From: Moraxella macacae 0408225
GTDB taxonomy: Bacteria > Pseudomonadota > Gammaproteobacteria > Pseudomonadales > Moraxellaceae
Direction: 5' to 3'
NCBI RefSeq assembly: GCF_000320365.1
Contig: NZ_ANIN01000001.1
Span: 62,001 to 126,000 of the forward strand
Length of the DNA: 64,000 nt
Made by a program: the position numbers and the translations under genes. The stretch's first letter is position 1; every line of letters begins with the position of its first letter. A model generated the notes under the pieces. The model was not told where the DNA came from. It saw only the letters and a list, made by a program, of their open reading frames with translations, and did no database searches. Shown here piece after piece: positions 54,076-62,398 of this stretch.

Positions 54076-55314
54076 ATGAGTATGGGAAAAAAATTAATGA
54101 ACTGGGTAGATGCCAGATTCCCTGCGACTGAAACCTACGAATACCATATGTCAAAGTACTACGCACCAAAGAATTTTAACTTTTGGTATTTCTTTGGTGT
54201 GCTATCCATGGTGGTATTGGTCAATCAGTTGGTAACTGGGATTTGGCTAACCATGATGTTTAACCCCAGTGCTGAAGGGGCATTTGCCTCGGTTGAATAC
54301 ATCATGCGTGATGTAGAAGGCGGCTGGTTGATCCGCTACATGCACTCAACGGGAGCATCGGCGTTTTTTGTCGTGGTGTATTTACATATGTTCCGCGGTC
54401 TGCTCTATGGTTCGTATAAAAAACCGCGCGAGCTTGTGTGGATTATCGGTATGGGTATTTATCTGTGCTTGATGGCAGAAGGTTTCTTTGGTTACTTGTT
54501 ACCTTGGGGCAATATGTCATTTTGGGGTGCTCAGGTTATTTTAAACTTGCCTGCTGCTATTCCATTTATCGGTGATGCGTTGGGTGAATGGGTAAAAGGC
54601 GACTACATTATTTCTGGTATCACATTAAATCGTTTTTTTGCTCTACACGTTGTGGCAATTCCATTGATTTTGGTAGGTTTGGTATTTGTGCATTTGGTTG
54701 CACTGCACCATGTTGGTTCAAACAACCCAGATGGTATTGACATCAAAAAATTAAAAGACAAAAATGGCGTGCCACTAGACGGCGTTGCATTTCACCCCTA
54801 CTACACTGTGCATGACTTGGTAGGCATTGTGGTGTTTTTTATGGTGTTCTTTGCTGTGGTATTTTTCTTCCCAGAAGGAGGTGGATATTTCCTTGAACCA
54901 CCAAACTTTGAAGCTGCCAACCCACTGAAAACCCCAGATCACATTGCACCTGTTTGGTATTATACGCCCTTTTATGCAATGTTGCGTGCAACCCCTTCTA
55001 TGTTCGGATCTGCTCTGCCTGGTGTCGTCGTCATGGGTGCTTCAATTGCTATCTTATTTGTACTGCCTTGGCTTGATAAATCCCCTGTGCGTTCCATTCG
55101 TTACAAAGGTATTTTGTCAAAAATCGCTTTGGTTATTTTTGTCATTAGCTTTTTAATCTTAGGCTATTTGGGCGTTATTCCATCAAGTGATTTGGCAACT
55201 TTAATTGCACGTATTTGCACTGTTTTGTATTTCTTGTTTTTCTTATTGATGCCAGTTTATACATCAATGGAAACTTGCAAACAGCCACCTGAACGCGTTA
55301 CTGGAGGTCACTAA
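54076..55314 (+). CDS. petB: Cytochrome bc1 complex cytochrome b
   Basis: Cytochrome b holds two b haems and the quinone sites. The 412-residue protein has eight or more membrane segments, with haem-ligand histidines in RYMHSTGASAFFVVVYLHMFRGLLYGSYK and RFFALHVVAIPLILVGLVFVHLVALHHVGS. It has GNMSFWGAQVI and a PEW-type quinol-site region altered to AANPLKTPDHIAPVWYYTPFYAML (PVWYYTPFYA). It starts immediately after the petA stop codon and its stop overlaps petC by one base. Confidence 0.98.
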   Translation: MSMGKKLMNWVDARFPATETYEYHMSKYYAPKNFNFWYFFGVLSMVVLVNQLVTGIWLTMMFNPSAEGAFASVEYIMRDVEGGWLIRYMHSTGASAFFVVVYLHMFRGLLYGSYKKPRELVWIIGMGIYLCLMAEGFFGYLLPWGNMSFWGAQVILNLPAAIPFIGDALGEWVKGDYIISGITLNRFFALHVVAIPLILVGLVFVHLVALHHVGSNNPDGIDIKKLKDKNGVPLDGVAFHPYYTVHDLVGIVVFFMVFFAVVFFFPEGGGYFLEPPNFEAANPLKTPDHIAPVWYYTPFYAMLRATPSMFGSALPGVVVMGASIAILFVLPWLDKSPVRSIRYKGILSKIALVIFVISFLILGYLGVIPSSDLATLIARICTVLYFLFFLLMPVYTSMETCKQPPERVTGGH

Positions 55315-56030
55315 TGAAAGCATTAAATCACATTTTCGCTGGATTGGGGCTTGCAATCGCAATGGGTTTAACCGCTACAACAGCACAAGCATCAGGCGGT
55401 CATGGCTGTGGCACATACAAAGACATTGAAGGTAAAGAACAAACCCTTCACTGCGAATCTGCCCCTGTGGATTTAACCAATAAAGCGTCCATTCAACGTG
55501 GTGCATCTATGTTTATGAGTTATTGTGCAGGCTGTCATACCGCTCAATACGTGCGTTACTCAAAAATGTATAAAGATTTGGATATTCCAAAAGAATTGGT
55601 AGAAAAATACTTGATGTTAACCACCGATCAAGTGGGCGATCACATCACGGCCAAAATTGACCCAGAATTACAAGGCCAATGGTTTGGTGCCGCCCCACCC
55701 GATCTATCCTTAGAAACACGCCTGCGTGGCAACGATTGGGTTTATACCTATTTGTTGGCGTTCTATGAAGATCCGGGGCGTCCTTGGGGTGCAAACAACA
55801 TTGTACTGCCAAACGTCGCCATGCCACATGTATTGCATGACATGCAAATCAACACCTCAAAAGAACAATACCGCCAAAACATCGGTGATATCGTAAACTT
55901 TATGGCGTGGATGGCAGAACCTGTCGCCCACCAACGTAAAATTTATGGTTTTTGGGTATTGTTGTTCTTAGCTGCGTTATTTATTCCAGTGTATTTGTTA
56001 AACAAAGAATTTTGGAAAGATGTCAAATAG
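55314..56030 (+). CDS. petC: Cytochrome bc1 complex cytochrome c1
   Basis: Cytochrome c1 accepts electrons from the Rieske centre. The 238-residue protein has a signal peptide (about 1-26), haem motif CAGCH (71-75) with Met axial ligand expected in the later LPNVAMPHVL stretch, the PPDLSLETRLRG motif and a C-terminal membrane anchor (FWVLLFLAALFIPVYLL). Start overlaps the petB stop (TAATG), indicating coupled translation. Confidence 0.97.
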   Translation: MKALNHIFAGLGLAIAMGLTATTAQASGGHGCGTYKDIEGKEQTLHCESAPVDLTNKASIQRGASMFMSYCAGCHTAQYVRYSKMYKDLDIPKELVEKYLMLTTDQVGDHITAKIDPELQGQWFGAAPPDLSLETRLRGNDWVYTYLLAFYEDPGRPWGANNIVLPNVAMPHVLHDMQINTSKEQYRQNIGDIVNFMAWMAEPVAHQRKIYGFWVLLFLAALFIPVYLLNKEFWKDVK

Positions 56031-56067
56031 TCTTAAACAAAACAAATCTTAAACAAAACCTTATCAC

Positions 56068-56096
56068 AAAAAAGGCAACAAACGGTTGCCTTTTTT
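56068..56096 (+). terminator. Rho-independent terminator of petABC
   Basis: AAAAAAGGCAAC (56068-56079) pairs with GTTGCCTTTTTT (56085-56096) with a 5-base loop, 38 bases after petC. Confidence 0.92.
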
Positions 56097-56223
56097 GTTT
56101 TTAACAACAATTGGTTTTTAACAATAACTGACAATAATAATTGATGCTGTAAAAAACTGTCATCAATAATTATCATCAAATGAATTAGGTGCGACGGCTT
56201 GGGTTTTGTGCTACAATGGTTTT

Positions 56224-56865
56224 ATGCAATCACTTAAGCAAAACCCACCGAACAAAATTTTACTGTATGCCGATGACGGTTATCTTAGTCATCAGGTACG
56301 CTTGGTGTTGCTTGAAAAACAGTTGGATTTTGATGAAATTCATGTACAGCACCATGAACGTTTTACCGAACTTGGTGAAGATTTGGCGGATTTAAACCCA
56401 TACCACACTTTGCCTATCATGGTTTACCGTGAATTGATTTTATACCAAAACATGGTAATTTTTGAATATTTAGAAGATCGATATCATCAATACAAATTAT
56501 TGCCCGAAAACCCCACTGAACGTGCCAGTTATCGCCAGTTATTATGGCGGATCAATCACGATTGGATTCAAAAAGCCGATATTTTATTGACCCACCCTGA
56601 CAGTTTAGATCAAAACTTAGCCAAAAAAACCAAGCATGAATTGACAAATTCACTAACAACCTTAGCACCTTTATTTGTCCACAAACCGTTTTTTTTATCG
56701 GATACATTTGGGTTGTGTGATTGTGTTTTAGCCAGCATATTATGCCGACTCAACCAAATGCAAATTCAACTCCCTGTACATTTATGTCGTCCATTGCTAC
56801 AATATCAACAGCGAATTTTTAGCCGTGATGCTTTTAAAAAAAGCCAATTATTGCTTCAAATTTAG
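56224..56865 (+). CDS. sspA: Stringent starvation protein A (glutathione transferase fold)
   Basis: SspA is an RNA-polymerase-associated protein with a GST fold. The 213-residue protein has an N-terminal thioredoxin-like domain (ILLYADDGYLSHQVRLVLLEKQLDFDEIHV, NPYHTLPIMVYRELILYQNMVIFEYLEDRY) and a helical C-terminal domain. The cis-Pro (TLPIM) and EYLEDRYP-like motif fit the family. The ATG at 56224 has no strong ribosome site. It lies after petABC and before sspB, the conserved order. Confidence 0.9.
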   Translation: MQSLKQNPPNKILLYADDGYLSHQVRLVLLEKQLDFDEIHVQHHERFTELGEDLADLNPYHTLPIMVYRELILYQNMVIFEYLEDRYHQYKLLPENPTERASYRQLLWRINHDWIQKADILLTHPDSLDQNLAKKTKHELTNSLTTLAPLFVHKPFFLSDTFGLCDCVLASILCRLNQMQIQLPVHLCRPLLQYQQRIFSRDAFKKSQLLLQI

Positions 56866-56870
56866 CCAAT

Positions 56871-56906
56871 TTTACCAACAACCAACTTTTTTACCAACAA
56901 CCAACT
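56871..56906. repeat. 17-bp repeat, period 19, between sspA and sspB
   Basis: TTTACCAACAACCAACT occurs at 56871-56887 and 56890-56906, starting six bases after the sspA stop codon. Confidence 0.95.
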
Positions 56907-56926
56907 TTAAAACTTTTGGAATGATG

Positions 56927-57382
56927 ATGGAAACTATTGATTTAAACAGTCTAACCTCGACCCGCCCTTATATGATTCGTGCTATGTTTGCATGGCTGGA
57001 AGATAACAATCTTACGCCGTATATTATGGTTGACACCACACAGCCTAACGTTGTCGTGCCAACAGAATTTATCCAAAACAATCGAATTGTGTTAAGCATT
57101 GCCAGTCGATCCACCAACAAATTTCAATTTGATGCTGAATTTATCAATTTTCACGGACGTTTTAGCGGACAATCGCACGAAATTTGGGTGCCCTATTATG
57201 CCGTTATCGGTATTTATGCCAAAGAACAAAACAATTTAGGCATGTTTTTTGATCCCGATGAATACGCAGGCCGCATACCAAAAACAGATGACAAAACCGG
57301 CGAAAATTTAGCCACAAAAAACCAAGAAAAAACCAAACGCCCGCGCCGTGAAAATACCATGGGCTTAAAAGTGTTAAAATAA
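56927..57382 (+). CDS. sspB: ClpXP protease specificity-enhancing factor SspB
   Basis: SspB delivers ssrA-tagged proteins to ClpXP. The roughly 151-residue product has the SMN-type binding domain (STRPYMIRAMFAWLEDNNLTPYIMVDT, NRIVLSIASRSTNKFQF, RFSGQSHEIWVPYYAVIGIYAKE) and a disordered linker. It ends in the ClpX-binding tail RRENTMGLKVLK, which resembles the E. coli tail (LRVVK). Three ATGs (56921, 56924, 56927) follow TTGGA; the last gives the best spacing. Frame open further upstream is occupied by the tandem duplication. Confidence 0.93.
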   Translation: METIDLNSLTSTRPYMIRAMFAWLEDNNLTPYIMVDTTQPNVVVPTEFIQNNRIVLSIASRSTNKFQFDAEFINFHGRFSGQSHEIWVPYYAVIGIYAKEQNNLGMFFDPDEYAGRIPKTDDKTGENLATKNQEKTKRPRRENTMGLKVLK

Positions 57383-57698
57383 CTGCGAAAAATCGTAACT
57401 TTAAGTAAAAATTTACTATACCTTTGTAAAATAAACTGTTAAAATAATCAGCAAAAACCCTTTATTTATAACTTTTTGTTATATAAAGGGTTTTATCTGT
57501 ATCAATCGACAAAGCTTATTAATTAAATAAATTAAAGTATTTAATAAAAATTGCTTAAATAAAGATTGATTAAATAAAGATTATTGCAAAACGCACCGCA
57601 CCGCTTATCTTTTAAGCAAAAAAATTTTAACCAAAAATCAATTTGATAAAAAAATTTGAAAAAAATCAACCATATTGCAATAAAAATTGGAGAAAAAC
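57383..57698. other. 316-bp spacer between sspB and the ABC importer genes
   Basis: It contains the sspB terminator and a loose 15-bp-period repeat of TAAATAAAGATT (57556 and 57571). No riboswitch could be recognised upstream of the importer genes. Confidence 0.5.
57454..57494 (+). terminator. Rho-independent terminator of sspA-sspB
   Basis: AAAACCCTTTAT (57454-57465) pairs with ATAAAGGGTTTT (57483-57494); the inner ATAAC/GTTAT extends the stem. It lies 72 bases after sspB. Confidence 0.85.
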
Positions 57699-58742
57699 AT
57701 GTTTCACCCAAATTTACTAAGCAAAAAAATCCAACAAAGTTTGGTTATTGGCAGTGTGTGTTTGGCAAGTTTAATTGGCTGTAGCCAACCTCAAGAAAAC
57801 AAAACAGTACAAAACGATGACAACACCAAAGTTGCCACAACCGACAGCAAATCTATTGCCATTACCGCAATCGTAGAACACCCTGCTTTGGACGATGTGC
57901 GTGCAGGCGTGTTAGAACAGTTAGCAGCCGACGGCTATAAAGAAGGTGAAAACCTAAAAGTCAGCTTTCAATCCGCCCAAGGCAATACCGCCACCGCAGG
58001 ACAAATCGCCAAACAATTTGTAGCCGATAGCCCTGATGTCATTGTAGCAATTGCCACGCCCTCCGCCCAATCAATGATCGCAGCAACCAGCAACATTCCA
58101 GTTGTGTTTTCAGCAGTTACCGATCCTGTAGAAGCAAAACTTATTCCAAGTTGGGAAGCGTCCAATACCAATGTAACCGGTGCATCGGATATTTTACCAC
58201 TTGAACCACAAATTGAATTGATGAAAAAGGTGATACCAACCGTCAAAAACATAGGCTATGTGTACAGCCCAGGCGAGGTTAATTCAACGGTTGTATTAAA
58301 ACAGTTGCAAGAAAAACTTAAACCAATGAACATCAATGTCATAGCAGCTCCTGCCCAACGCTCAACCGATATTGTGCAAGCAGCCAGAAGCCTGCAAGGT
58401 AAAGTGGATTTAATTTATACATCGCTTGACAACAATGTTGTTTCTGCTTATGAGGCTTTATACCAAGCCGCCAAAGAAATTAAAGTTCCGCTCATTGCTT
58501 CAGACACAGGCTCTGTATCGCGTGGGGCGGTAGCAGCCTTAGGTGTGAATTACAAAACCTTAGGGCAAGAAACAGGCAAAATCGTTACGCGCGTGCTAAA
58601 AGGAGAAAAAGCAGGCAGTATTAAGCCCATTACTCTACAAAATTTGGATTTGGTGATTAGTCCAAAACACGCCGAAGAAGTTGGCATTACCTTGCCTGAT
58701 GCACTGGTAAAAGAAGCTTCAATTGTTGAACCAACCAAATAA
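57699..58742 (+). CDS. ABC transporter substrate-binding lipoprotein (TrpX/COG2984 type)
   Basis: The 347-residue protein is a periplasmic binding lipoprotein: a membrane-targeting N-terminus ends in the lipobox LIGC (Cys28), then an Asn/Asp-rich tether, then a two-lobed binding fold (AITAIVEHPALDDVRAGVLEQL, DVIVAIATPSAQSM, IPVVFSAVTDPVEAKLI, NVTGASDILPLEPQIELMKKV, NIGYVYSPGEVNS, DLIYTSLDNNVVSAYEAL, PLIASDTGSVSRGAVAALGVNY). This is the COG2984/PF04392 family, with known members for tryptophan or tyrosine in other bacteria; ligand here is unknown. GGAG lies seven bases before the ATG at 57699. Confidence 0.9.
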   Translation: MFHPNLLSKKIQQSLVIGSVCLASLIGCSQPQENKTVQNDDNTKVATTDSKSIAITAIVEHPALDDVRAGVLEQLAADGYKEGENLKVSFQSAQGNTATAGQIAKQFVADSPDVIVAIATPSAQSMIAATSNIPVVFSAVTDPVEAKLIPSWEASNTNVTGASDILPLEPQIELMKKVIPTVKNIGYVYSPGEVNSTVVLKQLQEKLKPMNINVIAAPAQRSTDIVQAARSLQGKVDLIYTSLDNNVVSAYEALYQAAKEIKVPLIASDTGSVSRGAVAALGVNYKTLGQETGKIVTRVLKGEKAGSIKPITLQNLDLVISPKHAEEVGITLPDALVKEASIVEPTK

Positions 58743-58785
58743 GCGTAAAAATGAAACAAAATAAACAACTCTGTTATTATTTTTC

Positions 58786-58816
58786 AAACCAAGCGGTGAG
58801 TATTCCTGCTTGGTTT
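58786..58816 (+). promoter_or_regulatory. Intercistronic hairpin between binding-protein and permease genes
   Basis: AAACCAAGC (58786-58794) pairs with GCTTGGTTT (58808-58816). No T-run follows, so it may stabilise the upstream mRNA and raise binding-protein output relative to the membrane parts, as in other importer operons. Confidence 0.5.
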
Positions 58817-58882
58817 ACCGTAACTCCTGATTGCTTGCTAGATTAATTAGTATGCCTTAATTTTTATTGATGTGATATTACT

Positions 58883-59779
58883 ATGTCGTTAATTGCTTTT
58901 TTTGGTGCATTAGAAAGTGGTTTAATTTATGCACTGGTCGCCTTAGGCGTTTATATTTCTTTTCGTGTGTTAGACTTTCCTGACTTGACGGCTGATGGCA
59001 GCTTTCCATTGGGTGGTGCGGTGGCCGGAATTTCTATTGTTGCAGGCTTTAATCCTTGGCTTGCTTGTATTTTTGGCATGTTGGCAGGCAGTTTGGCAGG
59101 AATCGTAACTGCTTGGTTACATGTTAAGCTCGGTATTTTGCAATTACTTGCCAGTATTTTGGTGATGGTTGCCCTCTACTCGGTCAATCTGCGCATCATG
59201 CAAGCCCCTAATTTACCACTCCTTGGTGAGCCAACCGTATTTATGGGATTTGTTAATGATAGCAACGGTTTTTGGATGCGTTGCGTGGTGATTGGTGGCG
59301 TGGTGATTTTGGCAAAATTGTTTTTGGATTGGTTTTTTAGTACCGAAACAGGGTTAGCCATGCAAGCCACAGGTTCAAATTTAAAAATGTCGCAAGCCCA
59401 AGGCATTCATACCTCGCGCATGACAATTGTCGGTATGGCAATTTCCAATGCACTGATTGCATTGGCAGGAGCATTGTTTGTACAAACTCAAGGCGGTGCA
59501 GATATTTCCATTGGTGTTGGTACAATTGTCATAGGTTTGGCCGCTGTGATTATTGGCGAAACAATTTTACCATCAAAACGCATGTTATTTATCACGCTGT
59601 CGGTGCTGATCGGCGCAATTTTATACAAGTTATTTATCCAAATTGCCCTATCCAGCGATACACTGCGCAGCATTGGTTTTGGGCCACAAGACTTAAATTT
59701 GGTTACCGCCTTGTTGGTTATCATTGCGTTAATTTTGCCAAAAATCAAAAGCAATTTGTTAAAAAAACGCCGCCTATAA
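58883..59779 (+). CDS. ABC transporter permease (COG4120 type)
   Basis: The 298-residue protein has about eight hydrophobic segments with the family's LIYALVALGVYISFRVLDFPDLTADGSFPLGGAVAG start, GIVTAWLHVKLGILQLLASILVMVALYSVNLRIM, GLAMQATGSNLKMSQAQGI cytoplasmic loop contacting the ATPase, and IGLAAVIIGETILPSKRM. It is the membrane partner of the lipoprotein upstream and the ATPase downstream. Confidence 0.92.
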   Translation: MSLIAFFGALESGLIYALVALGVYISFRVLDFPDLTADGSFPLGGAVAGISIVAGFNPWLACIFGMLAGSLAGIVTAWLHVKLGILQLLASILVMVALYSVNLRIMQAPNLPLLGEPTVFMGFVNDSNGFWMRCVVIGGVVILAKLFLDWFFSTETGLAMQATGSNLKMSQAQGIHTSRMTIVGMAISNALIALAGALFVQTQGGADISIGVGTIVIGLAAVIIGETILPSKRMLFITLSVLIGAILYKLFIQIALSSDTLRSIGFGPQDLNLVTALLVIIALILPKIKSNLLKKRRL

Positions 59780-59802
59780 ACGCAAACTTAAGGAACAACA
59801 CT

Positions 59803-60597
59803 ATGATGCAAGCCGAAAACCTGCGTTTGACTTTTAACGCTGGCACGCCGATCGAAAATCCAGCTTTGCGTGGCATTAGTTTACGCATTGAAGAGGGCGA
59901 ATTTGTTACCGTTATTGGAACAAATGGAGCAGGAAAATCCACTTTTTTAAACACCATAGCAGGCACATTGCGAGTAGACAGTGGCAAAATCTTATTAAAC
60001 GGCGTCGATGTTACCAAAAAATCCGCCCACCAACGTGCCGATCGTGTCGCTCGTGTCTTTCAAGATCCAATGGCTGGCACTTGCGAGGGCTTAACCATTG
60101 AAGAAAATATGGCATTGGCTTACAAACGAGGCGAAAGCCGCTTTTTAACAAGAGCCTTAAACCACAAAAACCGTGAAATTTTTAAAGAAAAATTGGCAAT
60201 TTTAAAACTTGGTTTAGAAAATCGTCTTACCGATCGCATGGGTTTATTATCAGGCGGACAACGCCAAGCGGTCAGTCTGCTTATGGCAAGTTTAAAGCCC
60301 TCTAAGATTTTATTATTAGACGAACATACCGCCGCCCTTGATCCAAAAACCGCCAATTTTGTACTGGAACTGACTGATAAAATCGTGCATGACAATAACC
60401 TAACCACCATGATGGTTACGCACTCTATGCAACAAGCCCTAACTCACGGCACACGCACGGTCATGTTGCACCAAGGACAAGTTGTACTAGACGTATCTGG
60501 CGATGAACGCAAAGGCATGAGTGTGCATGATTTATTGGATATGTTTGAAAAAACCCGCGGTGAAGTTATTGAAGATGACAGCTTAATTTTAAGTTAA
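59803..60597 (+). CDS. ABC transporter ATP-binding protein (COG1101 type)
   Basis: The 264-residue ATPase has Walker A GTNGAGKST (39-47), Q-loop VFQDPMAGTCEGLTIEENMALAYKRG (family-specific), signature LSGGQRQAVSLLMA, Walker B ILLLDEHTAALD and the H-loop VTHSMQQAL. It follows the permease by 23 bases, completing a binding protein-permease-ATPase importer. Confidence 0.95.
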   Translation: MMQAENLRLTFNAGTPIENPALRGISLRIEEGEFVTVIGTNGAGKSTFLNTIAGTLRVDSGKILLNGVDVTKKSAHQRADRVARVFQDPMAGTCEGLTIEENMALAYKRGESRFLTRALNHKNREIFKEKLAILKLGLENRLTDRMGLLSGGQRQAVSLLMASLKPSKILLLDEHTAALDPKTANFVLELTDKIVHDNNLTTMMVTHSMQQALTHGTRTVMLHQGQVVLDVSGDERKGMSVHDLLDMFEKTRGEVIEDDSLILS

Positions 60598-60618
60598 GTT
60601 TTATTTTACACAATATTT

Positions 60619-61791
60619 TTAACGGTGGCGGTTTTGGAACAATTTAATTGGCAAAAATTTTCCAAAACGTCGCAACAGTTGATAAATTAATGCCACTAAA
60701 ATCATCACAAAAATCAAATTTAACAACCATTTTGGCAAGCCTTGATGGTTATCACCTTGATAACCATTATTTTGACAATCACCACCTTGACAACCATTGT
60801 TTTGACAATCATCAATTGAGATTGCCTGTTGGGTTACTTGTTTTTTGCCAGGCTTCCATGTTAATAACCGCTGATGGCCGTGGTATTTTGCCAATAAAGC
60901 CAACATTTGTTCGTAATTTTTTAGATAGTTTTTCACATACAACAATGCTTCATAGTCATTTCGCAGGCCGATCACCTCGCTATGCCTGTTTTTTTTATCA
61001 CTAATCATCAAGGCATAAATACTGCCTTGTTGCAAACGTTTTTGGGCAATGATTGCATCAATGTTACCAATCAATGCCGAATCTTGCAAAATTAAATGAC
61101 AATTATAATCGTTATATTTATTAACATCTACCGACACTCGCATAAGTTTACGGCGACTTGGTTGCAGTTGTTTACTGATATATAACGCACTGATAATATA
61201 GCTTTTGTGCGTCTTTGATACGGGTGAATGCAAACTAACCAATTCTGAATTGTGATTTAAGCGGTATTTTAGTACTCTTTTTGGCTTTGCTTTGTTGGCA
61301 TTTGATGTTGTAACAGCGGGCGGTGCAACAGTGGACTGTAAATCTTGACTTGGTGTTTTTGCCAAAAACGGCTCGTGATCCAAAAAATCATGCTGATTTT
61401 GGTAATCAAGGTATAGTTGCTTGGCTTGTTTGCATTGTTCTTCAGTTACCGCCCATGCCAATTGTTTGTGGTATTCTAGCAACCAAACGGTGATAATTTT
61501 GCCAATATTGTCATTGCGCAAGGCCACAAAACACTGTTCATCTTTAGGGCTATAAAACAACAAAGATTGGCGGTTTAAACCTGGAATTCTACCAATATTT
61601 AGCATGCCACCATTGTCTAGCAAATGGGTTAATGCCACAGTGGTCATTTGGGTGCGTTGGCGTAGGCGTTTTACCGCGTGTTTGGATAAATAGCTAAAAT
61701 GCCCTGCGGTTTTGACTTTTTTGAATATCTGATCTTCGCGACGCTGATGTATGGCGTGTCGCATACGTTTTTTTTGATTTTTTTTTGACAT
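60619..61791 (-). CDS. Hypothetical membrane-anchored protein with Cys/Asn/Gly repeats
   Basis: Family not recognised. The roughly 390-residue protein begins with a very basic segment (SKKNQKKRMRHAIHQRRED), then HFSYLSKHAVKRLRQRTQMTTVALTHLLDNGG. This resembles the start of DUF4258/RelE-like folds (HAxxRxxQR pattern), followed by LRNDNIGKIITVW. A second alpha/beta region lies in the middle. Near the C-terminus a decapeptide repeats (DCQNNGCQGG, DCQNNGYQGD), then a single membrane segment (LLNLIFVMILVALIYQLL) and a basic tail. The ATG at 61791 has AGGG upstream; a start at 61845 lacks a site. It converges on the ABC importer. Confidence 0.65.
   Translation of the reverse strand: MSKKNQKKRMRHAIHQRREDQIFKKVKTAGHFSYLSKHAVKRLRQRTQMTTVALTHLLDNGGMLNIGRIPGLNRQSLLFYSPKDEQCFVALRNDNIGKIITVWLLEYHKQLAWAVTEEQCKQAKQLYLDYQNQHDFLDHEPFLAKTPSQDLQSTVAPPAVTTSNANKAKPKRVLKYRLNHNSELVSLHSPVSKTHKSYIISALYISKQLQPSRRKLMRVSVDVNKYNDYNCHLILQDSALIGNIDAIIAQKRLQQGSIYALMISDKKNRHSEVIGLRNDYEALLYVKNYLKNYEQMLALLAKYHGHQRLLTWKPGKKQVTQQAISIDDCQNNGCQGGDCQNNGYQGDNHQGLPKWLLNLIFVMILVALIYQLLRRFGKFLPIKLFQNRHR
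60751..60810. repeat. 30-bp in-frame tandem duplication within a gene
   Basis: Two 30-base units (60751-60780 and 60781-60810) share CACCTTGA[TC]AACCATT and TTTTGACAATC blocks. They encode the two DCQNNG-x-QG-x decapeptides of the hypothetical protein. Confidence 0.85.
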
Positions 61792-62022
61792 AATTTTTGC
61801 CCTGTTCATTTTCATTGCTTTTATTTTTTTGATAAATCCTGTCATTTTTTAAGCTATCTTTTTATTATACCCTAGATTTTGCAAAAAAAGTTAACATAAT
61901 TTGCCTAATTTTTTACAGATTTTTTATACACTTTTTTGGCAAAATTTGGCATAATAATTTGATTGATTTTGGTTATTTATTTTTTTTAATAATTTGCTAA
62001 TAATTTGCTTAAGGAATTTTTT

Positions 62023-62355
62023 ATGGTTGATTTAAAATCTTTATTTGTCAAAGCAGTTGAAGATAAAACATTGGACGTCAATGAATATATTTTTATGCCT
62101 GAACGCGTGGATATGATGATCCAAGATGGGCGATTAAGCTGTGTGCTAAACAGTAACGGTAAAGTGGATTTTATTTATCATAAAAATGGCATTACTGAGG
62201 TGCGTTCAGGTCTGCGCAAAAGTCCGTTTACATCATTTCGCAATGAGCTTCATTATGGGGTGTATGATGATGTTGTAGATGAAGTGATCGAGGCGGTAGA
62301 AAAAATCATTAACAGCCAGTCAAAATATTTTAATTTTGCAACAGACAATGGCTAA
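62023..62355 (+). CDS. Small hypothetical protein, 110 residues
   Basis: Not recognised. The product is acidic, soluble and probably alpha/beta: DLKSLFVKAVEDKTLDVNEYIFMPERVDMMI, then beta-like DGRLSCVLNSNGKVDFIYHKNGITEVRSGL, and a final helix (YDDVVDEVIEAVEKIINSQS). AAGGA lies before the ATG at 62023; the frame is open six codons further but without a site. It is divergent from the basic membrane-anchored protein and converges on radA. Confidence 0.7.
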   Translation: MVDLKSLFVKAVEDKTLDVNEYIFMPERVDMMIQDGRLSCVLNSNGKVDFIYHKNGITEVRSGLRKSPFTSFRNELHYGVYDDVVDEVIEAVEKIINSQSKYFNFATDNG

Positions 62356-62398
62356 TTTTTAAACAGTTTCTTTAAAAAACTTTAAAAATGAAAACACT

